A stretch of 64,000 nucleotides of DNA from Thinopyrum elongatum (lineage: Eukaryota > Streptophyta > Magnoliopsida > Poales > Poaceae). A program made the position numbers and the translations under genes. Below, in pieces: positions 9,767 to 21,416 of the stretch. Each line of letters opens with the position of its first letter. Within the stretch, counting starts at the first letter, position 1. The DNA is taken from assembly GCA_011799875.1 (NCBI GenBank), contig CM022298.1:291342366-291406365 (forward strand), in the 5' to 3' direction. The notes below the pieces were generated by a model. That model made no database searches. It saw only the letters and a program-made list of their open reading frames with translations, and had not been told where the DNA came from.

Positions 9767-10090
9767 ATGGATCCTGACCTAGGAGAGGTCACAGAGGAGG
9801 AGGGGGATGATGTCGACATGAGGCCTGCAGCAACAAAGCAGAGGACGAGGAGGAGGTGCAGGCAGAGGGCACAACATGCGATCGAGGAGGAAGTGGAGGC
9901 AGAGTTCAACAGATGCCTTGCCGAGAAAGTGACGGAGACTTGCAACTCCACTGAACTGGAGCTAGTTTTGCCAGACGGCAGGAGAAGGAACTCTCTACTG
10001 AACATCAGGTGGGCTAGGGGGAGAGCAGTCATGGCTCCACACCCATCCACCAGGGCCAAGTGGCGTTGGTTCTTTGATCGTTATGATTGA
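9767..10090 (+). CDS. Unknown 107-residue basic protein
   Basis: The frame starts MDPDLGEVTEEEGDDVDMRP, 64 bp after a TATA box and behind a CT-rich leader typical of plant genes. An acidic start is followed by a strongly basic patch (TKQRTRRRCRQRAQ, a possible nuclear localisation signal) and a C-terminal tail with KWRWFFDRYD. No domain is recognised. It is not interrupted. Its promoter is a duplicate of the one serving the B3 gene immediately downstream, so the pair may be co-regulated cargo of the same transposon. The function is unknown. Confidence 0.5.
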   Translation: MDPDLGEVTEEEGDDVDMRPAATKQRTRRRCRQRAQHAIEEEVEAEFNRCLAEKVTETCNSTELELVLPDGRRRNSLLNIRWARGRAVMAPHPSTRAKWRWFFDRYD

Positions 10091-10513
10091 AGTACTATAT
10101 TTTTATGTTTTTAAGGTTATGTTGGGAGAGAGCAAAGAGTTGAATGACTGAATGAATGCATCTGTCAATCTCTGAATGAATTATTCTATCTACGTATTTG
10201 GTATGTGCACTTTGAACTGCTGTCGTATGTGCTCTCCCATGATCCTTTGAACTGCTGCCTTATTTGTACTTGAACTGTTTTGCGGTCAATGTTGTATGAC
10301 TTGTATGATGACATCATCATAATAACTATTTTCTACCGGCTGGCTGCCCACCTGCCTATTTATTATTTTGATAATCTACCAGTCATCCTGGCTATAAATT
10401 CTATACATCTACGTGTGGTGTGTGGCTCAGTCTCCTCCTCCTTTTTCTTCCTTCCTCCAAAGATCAGATGTAGGTTCCTCTCTCTTCTCTCTATTCTTTT
10501 CTTCTTTTTTCCT

Positions 10514-11333
10514 ATGGTACCCATGGAGGATTGTTCATGCGGGTGCCTCATAGGGATGGTGCCCATAACTGATGCTTGTGTGTACGAATCTGGTTTGGAG
10601 CTCACCCAGAGTCAGCACCGTGGGCAACTTTCGTCGCTGCTGTACAACAACCATGGGTTTTGTGCTCCCTATGTTTGTCGCCTGACGGCTAGGGACTTGG
10701 AGGAATCATGGGTATGTATTTCTTATTTTTTTGTTTTCTGCTTTGTAGGTCTCATTTTTGAAGCCCATGGACTGAATCTATATTTTAGATTTATCAATAG
10801 TTATGTCCATAATTCTTATTTGGTTTTGTCAAAAGTTAACAGTAGGGATTCATATGTATATTTGTTCAGTAGTTAACATTATTTATTCCTTTGTATATTT
10901 CTTGTTCTGTTTTTGTCAGAAGTTTACTGTAGGGATTCCTATGTATATTTCTTCAGTTTGGTCAGGACATAGCAGTAGTTAGTTTTGTGTTCAGATATTT
11001 TCACTTGTTATGTAACAGTTGGTAGATCTATGCAAATATTCAATTATGTCAGGTGTTCACTTTCTTTCCTACCCCATGCCCATTTGCAAAAAAATGACAT
11101 CCAGAATCAGGATTGTTGCTCCTAGTTTGGGGATACTAAAGATGGAGACGGCAGACAAAAACGGGTATCAGTTGATGGAAGTTGCCTACCACATCGACTT
11201 TGATGGTTGCATCAACCTAACTACTGGGTGGAAGGAGTTTGTGGCAGAGTCTGGAATTGAGGATGGAGATGTGGTTATGGTTATGTTCTTCAGGGAAGAT
11301 GACTCTCTGACGTTCAGGATTTATGCGTTGTAG
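10514..11333 (+). CDS. Two-exon B3-domain-like DNA-binding protein
   Basis: Exon 1 is 10514-10711 (donor GG|GTATGT) and exon 2 is 11019-11333 (acceptor TAACAG|TTGG). The junction keeps the frame and gives about 170 residues. An alternative in-frame ATG lies at 10523. The C-terminal part has the hallmarks of a plant B3 domain: a basic SRIRIV strand, then LTTGWKEFVAESGIEDGD followed by VVMVMFF and a closing RIYAL strand. The GW-x-F-x7-GD core is the strongest sign. B3 proteins of the REM type bind DNA in the nucleus. The upstream promoter (TATA at 10393-10399) duplicates that of the preceding gene. No stop or frameshift is seen, unlike most genes here, so this may be a still-open element gene. 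The splice sites are predicted only. Confidence 0.6.
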
Positions 11334-11339
11334 GTTTAA

Positions 11340-12200
11340 ATGTGGAAAGTGAGGCTCGTTGTGAGATTTGTCTGCGTTTGATTATGTTGAAGTATTTTTT
11401 TAAACAATGTGTATGAGATGATTGAACTCTATGTTTTACCATATGGTTTGGAACAATTTGTTCGTATGTTAATGTATGCCCTATATTTTTAATGTAATGC
11501 TTCCTATTTGGCTCAAGCGCAATGGTTATATTTTTTATATTTGGTTTGGAGCAACTATAGTTGAACTGATGTGCATCCTTTGTTTTTACTGCCATATTTT
11601 CATGTAGATAGCTCGAACATGAAAAATATACGCTGATGATGGATGTAACACCCCTTGGGTTGAGTTTGTTGAACTTGCATGCTGTTAATGATAGTACTGA
11701 AGTACTTTGAATGTCAATGCCCAATCGCATTCGTTTGTTGCAGAGCATTTTTTCTTAGTATTGACAGGGATTTAGAGCACAATTTATTTTTTATTTGACT
11801 ACTGATAGTTCTAGTAAATTTATAAATAAAAAGAATTTAATCTTGCTGCACAATACAAGTTTTATTTGAACTTTTTGAATTTTAGTAGTTGAACTTTTTA
11901 AAGATTTGTTTCTGAAATTTTTATTACAATCTTCTACGTTGAAGTATCCTTTTATATAGTTATCTTTTTTTTGGGTTGCATATGTGATTTTTTTGTTTAT
12001 CTTTTAAAAAAAAGTATATTTTTTTATTTTTACAACGAACTTGTGTTTGAAATTTTCTACATTCTTTATTTGAACTTATTTCTTTATGTAGTTTATTTTT
12101 AAAATTTATCTGTATTTGTTCCTTCGATTGGTCGTGTGGGCTTTGTAGGAATTTTGTAATGGGTCGCTTTGTTGTATGGGGTCGTCCCCCCGGAGCCATT
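11340..12200. other. AT-rich stretch without gene
   Basis: Oligo-A/T-rich sequence downstream of the B3 gene. Parts near 11880-12120 resemble 51050-51320 upstream of the second snRNA-type unit (for example ttgaactttttgaattttag type text), supporting a common origin of the two flanks. An antisense frame (11314-11748) looks like chance. Confidence 0.5.
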
Positions 12201-12206
12201 GTTTTC

Positions 12207-12308
12207 GGCCCAAATAGCCCGTCCACACGGTTGTGCAGTGCCGCGTGTGCGTGCGCTATGCGTTTAGTCCCACCTCGCCAGCCGAGGGGGCTCTCGACCT
12301 GTTTATAA
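12207..12308 (+). promoter_or_regulatory. snRNA-type promoter: two RGCCCR boxes, USE and TATA (unit 1)
   Basis: GGCCCA (12207-12212) and AGCCCG (12216-12221) fit the monocot-specific promoter consensus RGCCCR. GTCCCACCTCG (12267-12277) differs at one of 11 positions from the plant snRNA upstream sequence element RTCCCACATCG. TTTATAA (12302-12308) follows after 24 bp. From established knowledge, about 24-26 bp between these boxes marks plant Pol III snRNA genes such as U6, while Pol II snRNA genes have about 10 bp more. Unit 2 at 51422-51523 has the same spacings. Confidence 0.65.
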
Positions 12309-12331
12309 GCGCTGCCGAGGCTTATGGGTCG

Positions 12332-12516
12332 AACTCCTCTGAATACTTACCTGAGTGCTTATACACGGCGCTCGCTCTCTGTCATGACCTGTGGGCCCTG
12401 GTTGGTTGGCCCGCGCAGTCTGGTATGTAATGAATTCGCCAGTGGTTCGCTGTTCGCTTGAGTCCTAGTATCCACTGGCGTTGGGCCGGCCTGTCCCTTG
12501 GACGGTCAATTTTTTT
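12332..12516 (+). ncRNA. Predicted snRNA-type Pol III transcript of unknown class (unit 1)
   Basis: The start is placed about 30 bp after the TATA box by analogy with U6; the end is a T7 run (12510-12516). The predicted RNA is about 180 nt. Its 5' part carries ATACTTACCTG (12343-12353), identical to the U1 5' end, but the following bases are not U1. Foldable parts are visible: CGCCAGTGG (12437-12445) pairs perfectly with CCACTGGCG (12472-12480), GGGCC pairs with GGCCC around 12393-12412, and TGTCC pairs with GGACG just before the T run. It does not match U1, U2, U3, U4, U5, U6, U6atac or 7SL as I know them. The block from 12330 to about 12405 is much better conserved with unit 2 than the surrounding DNA. 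Transcription is inferred. Confidence 0.45.
12510..12516 (+). terminator. Oligo-T Pol III terminator candidate (unit 1)
   Basis: Seven T residues directly after a short hairpin-forming segment (ctgtcccttggacgg). Confidence 0.5.
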
Positions 12517-12689
12517 ATTCTTCTTAGCATTTTTTGCTCTAGTTTTTATGATTTTTTTTGCCTGATGAAAGCATTATTTTTTATTAGTACTGAATCTTCT
12601 CCTTTGCTTGAACTGTCATCTTTTTTATAGTGTGTTTTACTCCCTTTCTTTTTGTTCTCATTTTTTTCCAGCATTTTTGGATTGATGAA

Positions 12690-14892
12690 CATCTGGGTAA
12701 GACATCCAGGACCGCACCGAGGGGCATAGTCGTACTGACACATCTTTGCTTGTATGGACTGATGAACAACGTTATCAGTAAAAAAGCGGCACCGCACCGA
12801 GTGGCATAGTTGTACTGACACATTTTTTGTTTGTATGGACTGATGAAACATCCACGTCAAGATTGTAAGTGGTTGAAGGCACAACCCCCGCACTACGCCT
12901 ATCAAACGAGCACACTCCCGCGTTAGCGCGAGGCCGAGCCGAGGGGGGGAGGTGGTGTCGGGACCCCCTCCCCCATCCCGGCGAGGCCGAGCCAGGAATG
13001 AGCCGTAGCAGGCGACGACGTGGCATGCCTCATCGTCGCTTGCGGAGGCGAGTCCGTAACATGACTTACCCCATTATCTATCTTTTAGGGAAAAAACCAG
13101 CACCGCACCGAGGGGCATAGTTGGACTGACACATCTTGCGTCATCAGTAAAAAGTGATACCGCACCGAGTGGCATAGTCGTACTTACACATCTTCCTTGT
13201 ATGGACTTGCCCCATCATCTATCTTTACTGGAAAAACCAGGACCGCACCGAGGGGCATAGTCGTACTGACACATCTTTTCTTGTATGGACTGATGAACAG
13301 CGTCGTCAATAAAAAAGCGGCACAACACCGAGTGGCATAGTTGTACTGACACATCTTTTGTTTGTATGGAACGATGAAACATCCACGTCAAGATTGACAG
13401 TAGTTGAAGACACAACCCCCGCACTGTGCATGTCAAACGAGCGCACTGCCGCGTTAGCGTGAGGCCGAGCCAGGGGTAGGGGGCCTGGACCCCCCATCCC
13501 CCATCCCGGCAAGCCCGAGCCAGGAACGAGCCGTAGCAGGGGATGATGTGGCGTGTCGCGGCGTCGCAGGTGGAGGCGAGTCTGTAACATGACTTGCCCC
13601 ATTATCTATCTTTTAGGGGGTGAGGGTGCGTGGGGGGGGGGGACAAAATAACCGCATTGCACCTCTCAAACGAGCGCACTGTCGCGTTAGCACGAGGCCA
13701 AGCCGGGGGGGGGGGGAGAGGGGGGTCAGGACCCCCTCCTCCCCCATCCCGGCGAGGCCGAGCTAGGAACGAGCCGTAGCAGGCGATGACGCGGCGTGCC
13801 GTGGAGTCACATGCGGAGGCGAGTCCGTAACATGACTTGCCCCATTATCTATCTTTTAGGGGGAAAACTAGCACCGCACCGAGGGGCATAGTTGTACTGA
13901 CACATCTTGCATCATCAGTAAAAAGTGATACCGCACCGAGTGGCATAGTCGTACTGACACATCTTCCTTGTATGGAATTGCCCCATCATCTATCTTTAGG
14001 GGAAAAACCAGGACTGCATCCAGGGGCATAGTCGTACTAACACATCTTTGCTTGTATGGACTGATGAACAACGTGGTCAGTAAAAAAGAGGCACCGCACC
14101 GAGTGGCATAGTTGTACTGACACATCTTTTGTTTGTATGGATGGATGAAACATCCGCGTCAAGATTGACAGTGGTTGAAGGCACAACCCCCGCACTGCGC
14201 CTGTCAAACGAGCACACTACCGTGTTAGCGCGAGGCTGAGCCGAGGGTGGGGGAGGGGGTCGGGACCCCCCCATCCCAGCGAGGCCGAGCCAAGAATGAG
14301 CCGTAGCAGGCAACTACGCGGCGTGCCGCGACATCGCATGCGGAGGCGAGTCCATAACTTGACTTGCCCCATTATCTATCTTTTAGGGGGTGTGGGTGCA
14401 TGGGGAGGGACAGAATAACCGCACTGCGCCTGTCAAATGAGCGCACTGCCGCGTTAGCGCGAGGCCGAGCCTGGGGGAGGGGGTCGGGACCCCCATCCCG
14501 GCAAGGCCGAGCTAGGAACGAGCCTTAGCAGACAACGACGCGGTGTGCTGTGGCGTCGCATGCGGAGGCGAGTCTGTAATATGACTTGCCCCATTATCTA
14601 TCTTTTAGGGGGTGTGGGTGCGTGGGGGCGGGGGCGGAATAATCGCACTGCGTCTGTCAAACGAGCGCACTGCCGCATTAGCGTGAGGCCGAGCCGGGAG
14701 GGAGGGGGTCGGGACCCCTCCTCCCCCATCCCGGTGAGGCCGAGCCAGGAACGAGTCGTAGCAGGCGACAACGCGGCGTTCCGCGGGGTCGCATGCGGAG
14801 GCGAGTCCGTAACATGACTTGCCCCATTATCTATCTTTTAGGGAAAAAACTAGCACCACACCGAGGGGCATAGTTGTACTGACAGATCTTGC
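12690..14892. repeat. Complex GC-rich tandem array, segment 1
   Basis: Two interleaved modules. The short one, accgcaccgaggggcatagt followed by cgtactgacacatctt, occurs about eleven times here, 55-90 bp apart in groups. The long one (about 220-240 bp) includes caaacgagcgcactgccgcg, gttagcgcgaggccgagcc, a G/C-rich palindromic stretch and ccccattatctatctttta. The array is split by two later insertions and continues at 22941-23250 and 33056-33640. Many small frames recur with the units and are not genes. Confidence 0.85.
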
Positions 14893-14897
14893 GTCGT

Positions 14898-16419
14898 TGA
14901 TACATCCATTTTGCATCATGTTTTCCTACTATTATTTATAATGTTTTTATGCATAATAATGCTTTATGGAGTAATTCTAATGCCTTTTCTCTCATAATAT
15001 GCAAGGTTTACACAAAGAGGGAGAATACCGGCAGGTGGAATTCTGGACCTGAAAAAGCTACGTCAGAGATACCTATTCTACACATCTCCAAATGAGCTAA
15101 AATTTTACAGAGAATTATTTTGGAATATTTAATAAATATTGGAGAAAAGAACTACTGGAGGGGGGCTGTCAGGTGCCCACGAGACACCAGCGCACGCAAG
15201 GCCCCCAAGGTGCGCCCTGGTGGGTGGTGGGCAGCCCGACCCACCTCCGGTGCCCATCTTCTGGTATATGAGGTCTTTTGACCTAGAAAAAAATAAGGGG
15301 AGGACTTTCGGGACGGAGCGCCGCCGTCTTGAGGCGGATGTTGGGAAGGAGCCCTTTTTCCCTTCGGCGGAGCGATTCCGCCAGGGGAACTTCCTTCCCG
15401 GAGGGGGAAATCGAAGCCATCATCATCACCAACAACCCTCTCATCTTTGGGAGGCCAATCTCCATCAACATCTTCAACAGCACCATCTCATCTCAAACCC
15501 TAGTTCATCTCTTGTGTTCAATCTTTGTACCTAAATCTCAGATTGATACCTGTGGGTGACTAGTAGTGTAGATTACATCTTGTAGTTGATTACTATATGG
15601 TTTATTTGGTGGAAGATTATATGTTCAGATCCATTATACTATTTAATACCCCTCTGATCTTGAGCATGAATATTATTTGTGAGTAGTTACCTTTGTTCTT
15701 GAGGCCACGGGAGAAGTCATGTTGCAAGTAATCATGTGAATTTGATATGTGATCGATATTTTTGATGATATGTATGTTGTCATTCCCTTAGTGGCTTTAT
15801 GTGAACATCGACTACATGACACTTCACCATCTTTGGGCCTAAGGGAATGCATTGTGGATTAGTTATTAGATGATGGGTTGCTAGAGTGATAGAGGCTTAA
15901 ACCCTAGTTTATGCGCTACTTCATAAGGGACTGATTTGGATCCATATGTTTAATGCTACGGTTAGATTTTATCTTAATACTTCTTTCATAGTCGCGGATG
16001 CTGGCGAGGGGGTTAATCATAAGTGGGAGGCTTGTTCAAGTAAGAACATCACCCAAGCACTGGTCCACCCACATATCAAATTATCAATGTAGCGAACGCG
16101 AATCAAACCAACATGATGAATGTGACTAGATGAAATTCCCGTGTGCCCTCAAGAATGCCTTGCTTATTATAAGAGACCATTACAGCCTATCCTTTGCAAC
16201 AAAAAGGATTGGGATACCTTGCTGCACTTTATTTACCATTACCATTACTTGTCCGTTACCAATTATCTTGCGATCAAACTACCTGTTACCTACAATTCCA
16301 GTTCTTGCAGAAATTACCTTGCTGAAAACCACTTGTCATTTCCTTCTGTTCCTCGTTGGGTTCGACACTCTTACTTATCGAAAGGACTACAATTGATCCC
16401 CTATACTTGTGGGTAATCA
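14898..16419 (+). repeat. 5' LTR of the gypsy element
   Basis: It starts TGATACATCCATTTTGCATC and ends GGGTAATCA; the matching LTR is at 21417-22935. Confidence 0.9.
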
Positions 16420-16430
16420 AGACTCTTTTC

Positions 16431-16448
16431 TGGTGCCATTGCCGGGGA
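16431..16448 (+). other. Primer binding site, tRNA-Asp type
   Basis: TGGTGCCATTGCCGGGGA matches the complement of the plant tRNA-Asp 3' end (TGGCGCCGTTGCCGGGGA) at 16 of 18 positions and lies 11 bp after the 5' LTR. Confidence 0.85.
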
Positions 16449-16525
16449 TTGAAGCGCTCTTGGTAAGTGGAAATCGGTAAGGAAAAACTTATACTACATG
16501 CTGAAATTTATTGTCACTTGTTACT

Positions 16526-16750
16526 ATGGAAAACAATCCTTTGAGGGGTTTGCTCGGGGTATCTTTACCTCGACCAGAAACACAAAGAGTTGCCCCTCAA
16601 TCTACTGCACCTACTGAAAATATTGGTTATGAAATTCCTTTGGGTATGATCAAGAGAAAACCACTTTTACTTGCCCTTTCTGAACTTATGCTTATAGATG
16701 TATGCCCTTTGGTTTATGTAATGCACCTGCTACCTTCGAAAGATGTATGA
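16526..16750 (+). pseudogene. Gag start fused by deletion to reverse transcriptase
   Basis: The ATG at 16526 opens MENNPLRGLLGVSLPRPETQ, the gag start I know from Triticeae gypsy elements. After about 40 residues the sequence jumps into reverse transcriptase, out of phase: the polymerase frame (RCMPFGLCNAPATFERCM) is one base offset. All of the rest of gag, the protease and the fingers of the polymerase are missing. The product would be a short nonsense fusion. The deletion removes well over 2 kb relative to a full element. Confidence 0.65.
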
Positions 16751-18956
16751 CTGCTATATTCTTTGATTTTTGTGAAAAGATTGTTGAGGTTTTCATGGAT
16801 GATTTTTCCATTTACGGAACTTCTTTTGATGATTGCTTAAGCAACCTTGATCGAGTTTTGTAGAGATGTGAACATACTAATCTTGTCTTGAATTGGGAGA
16901 AGTGCCACTTTATGGTTAATGAAGGCATTGTCTTGGGGCCTAAAATTCTGAACGAGGTATTGAGGTGGATAAAGCTAAAGTTGATGCAATTGAGGAAATG
17001 CCATGTCCTAAAGATATTAGAGGTATTCGTAGTTTCTTGGTCATGCTAGTTTCTATAGGAGGTTTATTAAAGATTTCTCTAAAATTTCTAGGCCTCTTAC
17101 TAATATTTTACAAAAGGATGTTCCATTTGTTTTTTATGTTGATTGTGTAGAAGCCTTTGAAACACTTAAGAAAGCCTTAACTTCTGCACCTATTGTTCAA
17201 CCACCTGATTGGAACTTGCCTTTTGAAATTATGTGTGATGCAAGTGATTATGCTATTGGTGCTGTTCTAGGACAAAGAGTTGATAAGAAATTACATGTTA
17301 TCCACTATGCTATGAAAACTCTAGACAGTGCCCAAAGAAATTATGCTACTACTATGAAAGAATTTTTAGCAGTTGTGTTTGCTTGTGATAAATTCAGATC
17401 TTACATAGTTGATTCCAAAGTAATTGTTCACATTGCTCATGCTGCTATAAAATATCTTATGGAAAAGAAAGATGCTTAACCTAGACTCATTAGGTGGGTT
17501 CTCTTACTACAAGAATTTAACTTTCACATCACCGATAGGAAAGGAGCTGAGAACCCCATAGCTGATAACTTGTCTAGGTTAGAAAATATTCTTGATGACC
17601 CACTACCTATTGATGATAGCTTTCCTGATGAACAACTAGCTATAATAAATGCTTCTCATAATACTCCTTGGTATGCTGACTATGCTAATTATATTGTTGC
17701 TAGATTTATACCGCCTAGTTTCACATACCAACAAAAGAAAAAAATTCTTCTATGACTTAAGACATTACTTTTGGGATGACCCACATCTTTATAAAGAAGG
17801 AGTAGATGGTATTGTTAGATGCTGTGTACCTGAGCATGAAACAGGAACAAATTCTATGAAAATTTCATTCCGAAGCCTATGGAGGACATCATGCAGGAGA
17901 TAGAACTGCGCATAAGGTATTACAATCTAGCTTTTATTGGCCCACTCATTTCAAGGATGCCCGTAAGTTTGTCTTGTCTTGTGATGAATGTTAAAGAATA
18001 GGTAATATCGGTAAGCGTCAGGAAATGCCTATGAATTATTCACTTGTTGAACCATTTGATGTTTGGGGCTTTGATTATATGGGACCTTTTCCTTCCTCTA
18101 ATGGATATACACATATTTTGGTTGTTGTTGATTATGTTACTAAGTGGGTAGAAGCTATTCCAACTAGTAGTGCTGATCATAACACTTCCATTAAAATGCT
18201 TAAAGAAGTTATTTTCCCAAGGTTTGGAGTCCCTGGATATTTAATGGCTGATGGTGGTTCACACTTTATTCATGGTGCTTTCCGTAAAATGCTTGCTAAA
18301 TATGATGTTAACCATAGAATTGCATCACCCTATCATCCTTAATCTAGTGGTCAAGTTGAACTTAGCAATAGAGAAATAAAACTAATATTACAAAAAACTG
18401 TCAATAGGTCCCGAAAGAATTGGTCTAAGAAATTAGATGATGCATTTTGGGCCTACAGAACAGCTTATAAAAATCCTATGGGTATGTCTCCATATAAAAT
18501 GGTTGATGGAAAAGCTTGTCATTTGCCTCTTGAGTTAGAACATAAAGCATATTGGGCAATTAAAAGAACTCAATTATGATTTCAAACTTGCTGGTGAAAA
18601 GAGGTTATTTGTTATAAGCTCACTAGATGAATGGAGAATCCAAGCTTATGAAAATGCCAAACTATTTAAAGAAAAAGTTAAGAGATGGCATGACAAAAGA
18701 ATCCAAAAGAGGGAATTCAAAGTTGGTGAACATGCTCTATTGTACAACTCTCGTTATAATTTTTTTTGCAGGAAAACTTCTTTCCAAATGGGAAGGACCA
18801 TATATTATCGAAGAAGTTTATTGCTCTGGAGCTATCAAGATTAATAATGCCGAAGGTACTAACCCGAAGGTGGTCAATGGACAAAGAATTAAACACTATA
18901 TCTCTGGTATGCCCATTAATGTTGAAACCAATATTATTCAAACCATGTACACATAA
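16640..18956 (+). pseudogene. Gypsy pol remnant: reverse transcriptase, RNase H, integrase
   Basis: In order: FGLCNAPATFERC and the VFMDDFSIYG catalytic box of reverse transcriptase (about 16690-16815), the connection and RNase H with CDASDYAIGAVLGQ (17216-17470), the integrase zinc region ending SCDEC (about 17975), and the integrase core with DYMGPF, MADGGSHF and the later VELSNRE glutamate (18060-18375). It ends near 18956. Decay is heavy: an in-frame TAA at 17477-17479, another right after the zinc cysteines, another at 18340-18342, a TAG near 16861, and single-base losses near 16947 and 17040. No mobile enzyme can be made. Confidence 0.85.
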
Positions 18957-19324
18957 AAGAAACCTTCTAGAACACTCCAGAACCCTGAAAAGGAAGAGGT
19001 ACGTGATACGGTAAGTAAACGAACTCCAAAAAATCAGCAAAAATATTTTCTGTCAGTTTTGGAATATTAGAAAAAAAAGGAAAATAAGAAATAGCCAAGA
19101 AGGCAACCCAGGTGCCCACGAGACACCAGGGTGCGCCTGCCCCACCTAGCGCCCCCTGGTGGGTGGTGGGCCCCTCGGGCACCTTCCCGACTCCGTTTTC
19201 CTTCCGTATGCTTGTTTCCCAAGAAAAAAATCTCTATATATACTCCCGGATGATTTGACCACCGTATCATGGAGAAATCATATGTTCTTGTTTTGTGCTG
19301 TTTTTTTGACAGATCTAGATCACC

Positions 19325-19855
19325 ATGGCCGCACCAAGCTCCTCCAAGGAGAAGTTCTTCGAGAGGGTAATCAATCCCTACTTGTCGGAGGTGATGAAGC
19401 ACCCTCAAGCCATTGAGATGCGTGAGGGGGTGCTCCACATCCGGGATGTTCAAGGGCCCAAGAAGACAGGAATCGTGGAGACCAGGCTCGAGGCGGTGGA
19501 GCCGGAGATCTTTGAGTGCCAAGGGATGGTGGAGTGTGGACTCAGTGCTAATCATCTCATGATCATGTAATTCACCCGTGATCACATGGTGGATGGCCGG
19601 TCTATGAAGGACAACGTCTTCACCTTCAACAAGCAAATCAATTTTCTGCAAAGCCACATCTATGATCTTCAAAATCAAGTCTTTGAGTATGAGGCAAGAT
19701 TTAAAGGTATGAGTTTAGCTGCCAGTTGCAGGACTCAGGAGACTCGTGCTTCCTCTTATGATGGTGAGCCTCTGCCATGGAAGTCGGAGGATAAGCTTGC
19801 TACTACCTCATCACCACCACCGCCATCATCATCTTCCCCACCAAAGGAGACTTGA
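19325..19855 (+). pseudogene. Extra ORF between pol and 3' LTR, one in-frame stop
   Basis: The frame starts MAAPSSSKEKFFERVINPYL and stays in phase for 177 codons, with one TAA at 19568-19570. The second half is predicted helical (NKQINFLQSHIYDLQNQVFE), with a coiled-coil look, and the end is a Ser/Pro-rich tail. A third ORF in this position is common in Athila/Tat-type gypsy elements and is sometimes called env-like, but I see no transmembrane segment or signal peptide, so I do not call it an envelope protein. The same strand and the GCTTGGGGGA purine tract right after it (about 19894) support membership in this element. Confidence 0.6.
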
Positions 19856-19859
19856 GTAC

Positions 19860-21402
19860 ACAGGTATGGGCACTCCCCTTGGCTTTTGCCAAGCTTGGGG
19901 GAGATGCCCCGGTATCGTATCACCATCACTTTTATTACCTTTACCTATCTTAGTTCGATCCTTAGCTATTTCGTGATTTAGTTGAATAAAAGTTTAGTAT
20001 GATCTATTTTCGAGTGCTAGTTTCATGATCTATCTATCTATGTAATCGAGTGAGAGCTATATAATAAAGTTTAGTGTGAGTTTTTGCTTCTTTACTTTTA
20101 TGTTTCAATCAAAATAAAAGGAAGTAATGAAAAAGATCATATGCTAATCTTATGGTAAGTTATGACATCACATAAGGAAAAGTATAAGTGGTGAAATTTG
20201 TTGGAAGTTGACAAACATAGCATTGGTCAATGATGCAATTCATGAAAGAATTAATAAGGGAAGAGAAGATTCACATGCAAATACACTATCTTGGACATCT
20301 TTTATGATTGTGACCCCCCACTAAATATCTTATGCCAAACTGTTGACGTTGGACAAGGAAGACAACGTAATGATTTATGTCTGTTCATATTCACATAGAA
20401 GTTATATTGTCATAGATCCTTCAACATGTGGTGCTTGCTCAATATCTTTGCTAGCCAAAATTTCGGACTAAGTAGAGATACTACTTGTGCATCCAAAAAC
20501 CTTAAACCCAAACTCATGTTTTGAGAATCCACCATACCTACCTATGGATTGAGTAAGATCCTTCAAGTAAGTTGTCATCAGTGCAATAAGGCAATAAAAA
20601 TTGCTTCTAAATGTGTTTGATCATTTAGTGTATGAGAAATTATACGTTGTACGAACTTGTGATGGCAAAGTAATAAAAGCGATGGACTACATAATAAAGG
20701 TTGCTATCATAAGGGGCAATATAATGTGATGTTCTTTTGCATTAAGAGATTGTGCATACAAACCAAAAAGCGTATGACAACCTCTGTTTCCCTTTGCGAA
20801 GGGCCTATCTTTTACTTTTATGTATTTACTTTTTACGCAAGAGTCAAAGTATTTTCCTCTAGTCCTTTTTATTTTCTCTTTGGCAAGCATCATGTGGTGG
20901 GGAAAGATCTAGGCACATATATCCAGTTGGATGTGAGTGATCATGAGTTATTATTGTTGACATCACCCTTGAGGTGAATAAGTTGGGAGGCAAAACTATA
21001 AGCCCCTATCTTTCTATGTGTCTGGTTGAAACTTTTTGCTCATATATATGTTGTGAGTGTTAGCAATCATAGAAGATTAAATGATGGTTGAGTATGTGGA
21101 CTTGCCAAAAGGCTCCGATACGTGACCCTTCCTGAAAATATGATGAATTGTAGTTGGAAAGTTGACTGAGAACATAGTTTGTTGGTTTTCAATGAAGTTT
21201 ATGCTTTTTACTTCGATGTTGTGATGAATTGTTACTTGTTCATGAGAAGTTATATGACAAAGCTTTATTATAAAGTTTGTTATTGTTATAATAATAATCA
21301 TGATGCTACTATGTCCGTATTTTGTTTTTATCGACACCTCTCTCTCTAAACATGTGGACATGATTTTCGATATTGGTTTTCGCTTGAGGGCAAACGAGGT
21401 CT
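19860..21402. other. Non-coding 3' region of the gypsy element
   Basis: AT-rich, no gene. It begins with a polypurine-like tract (aagcttgggggagatgcc, near 19892) that resembles the true tract next to the 3' LTR. Confidence 0.6.
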
Positions 21403-21416
21403 AAGCTTGGGAGAGT
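21403..21416 (+). other. Polypurine tract
   Basis: AAGCTTGGGAGAGT immediately precedes the 3' LTR, where plus-strand priming is expected. Confidence 0.7.

Noticed and set aside
12690..14892. CRISPR-like regular repeats
   Set aside because: Tandem modules without unique spacers in a plant genome.
19067..19678. 203-codon minus-strand frame in the gypsy element
   Set aside because: Mirror of the plus-strand extra ORF, which has better composition and position.
19325..19855. Envelope gene of a gypsy element
   Set aside because: No signal peptide, transmembrane segment or cleavage site; only a helical protein is supported.
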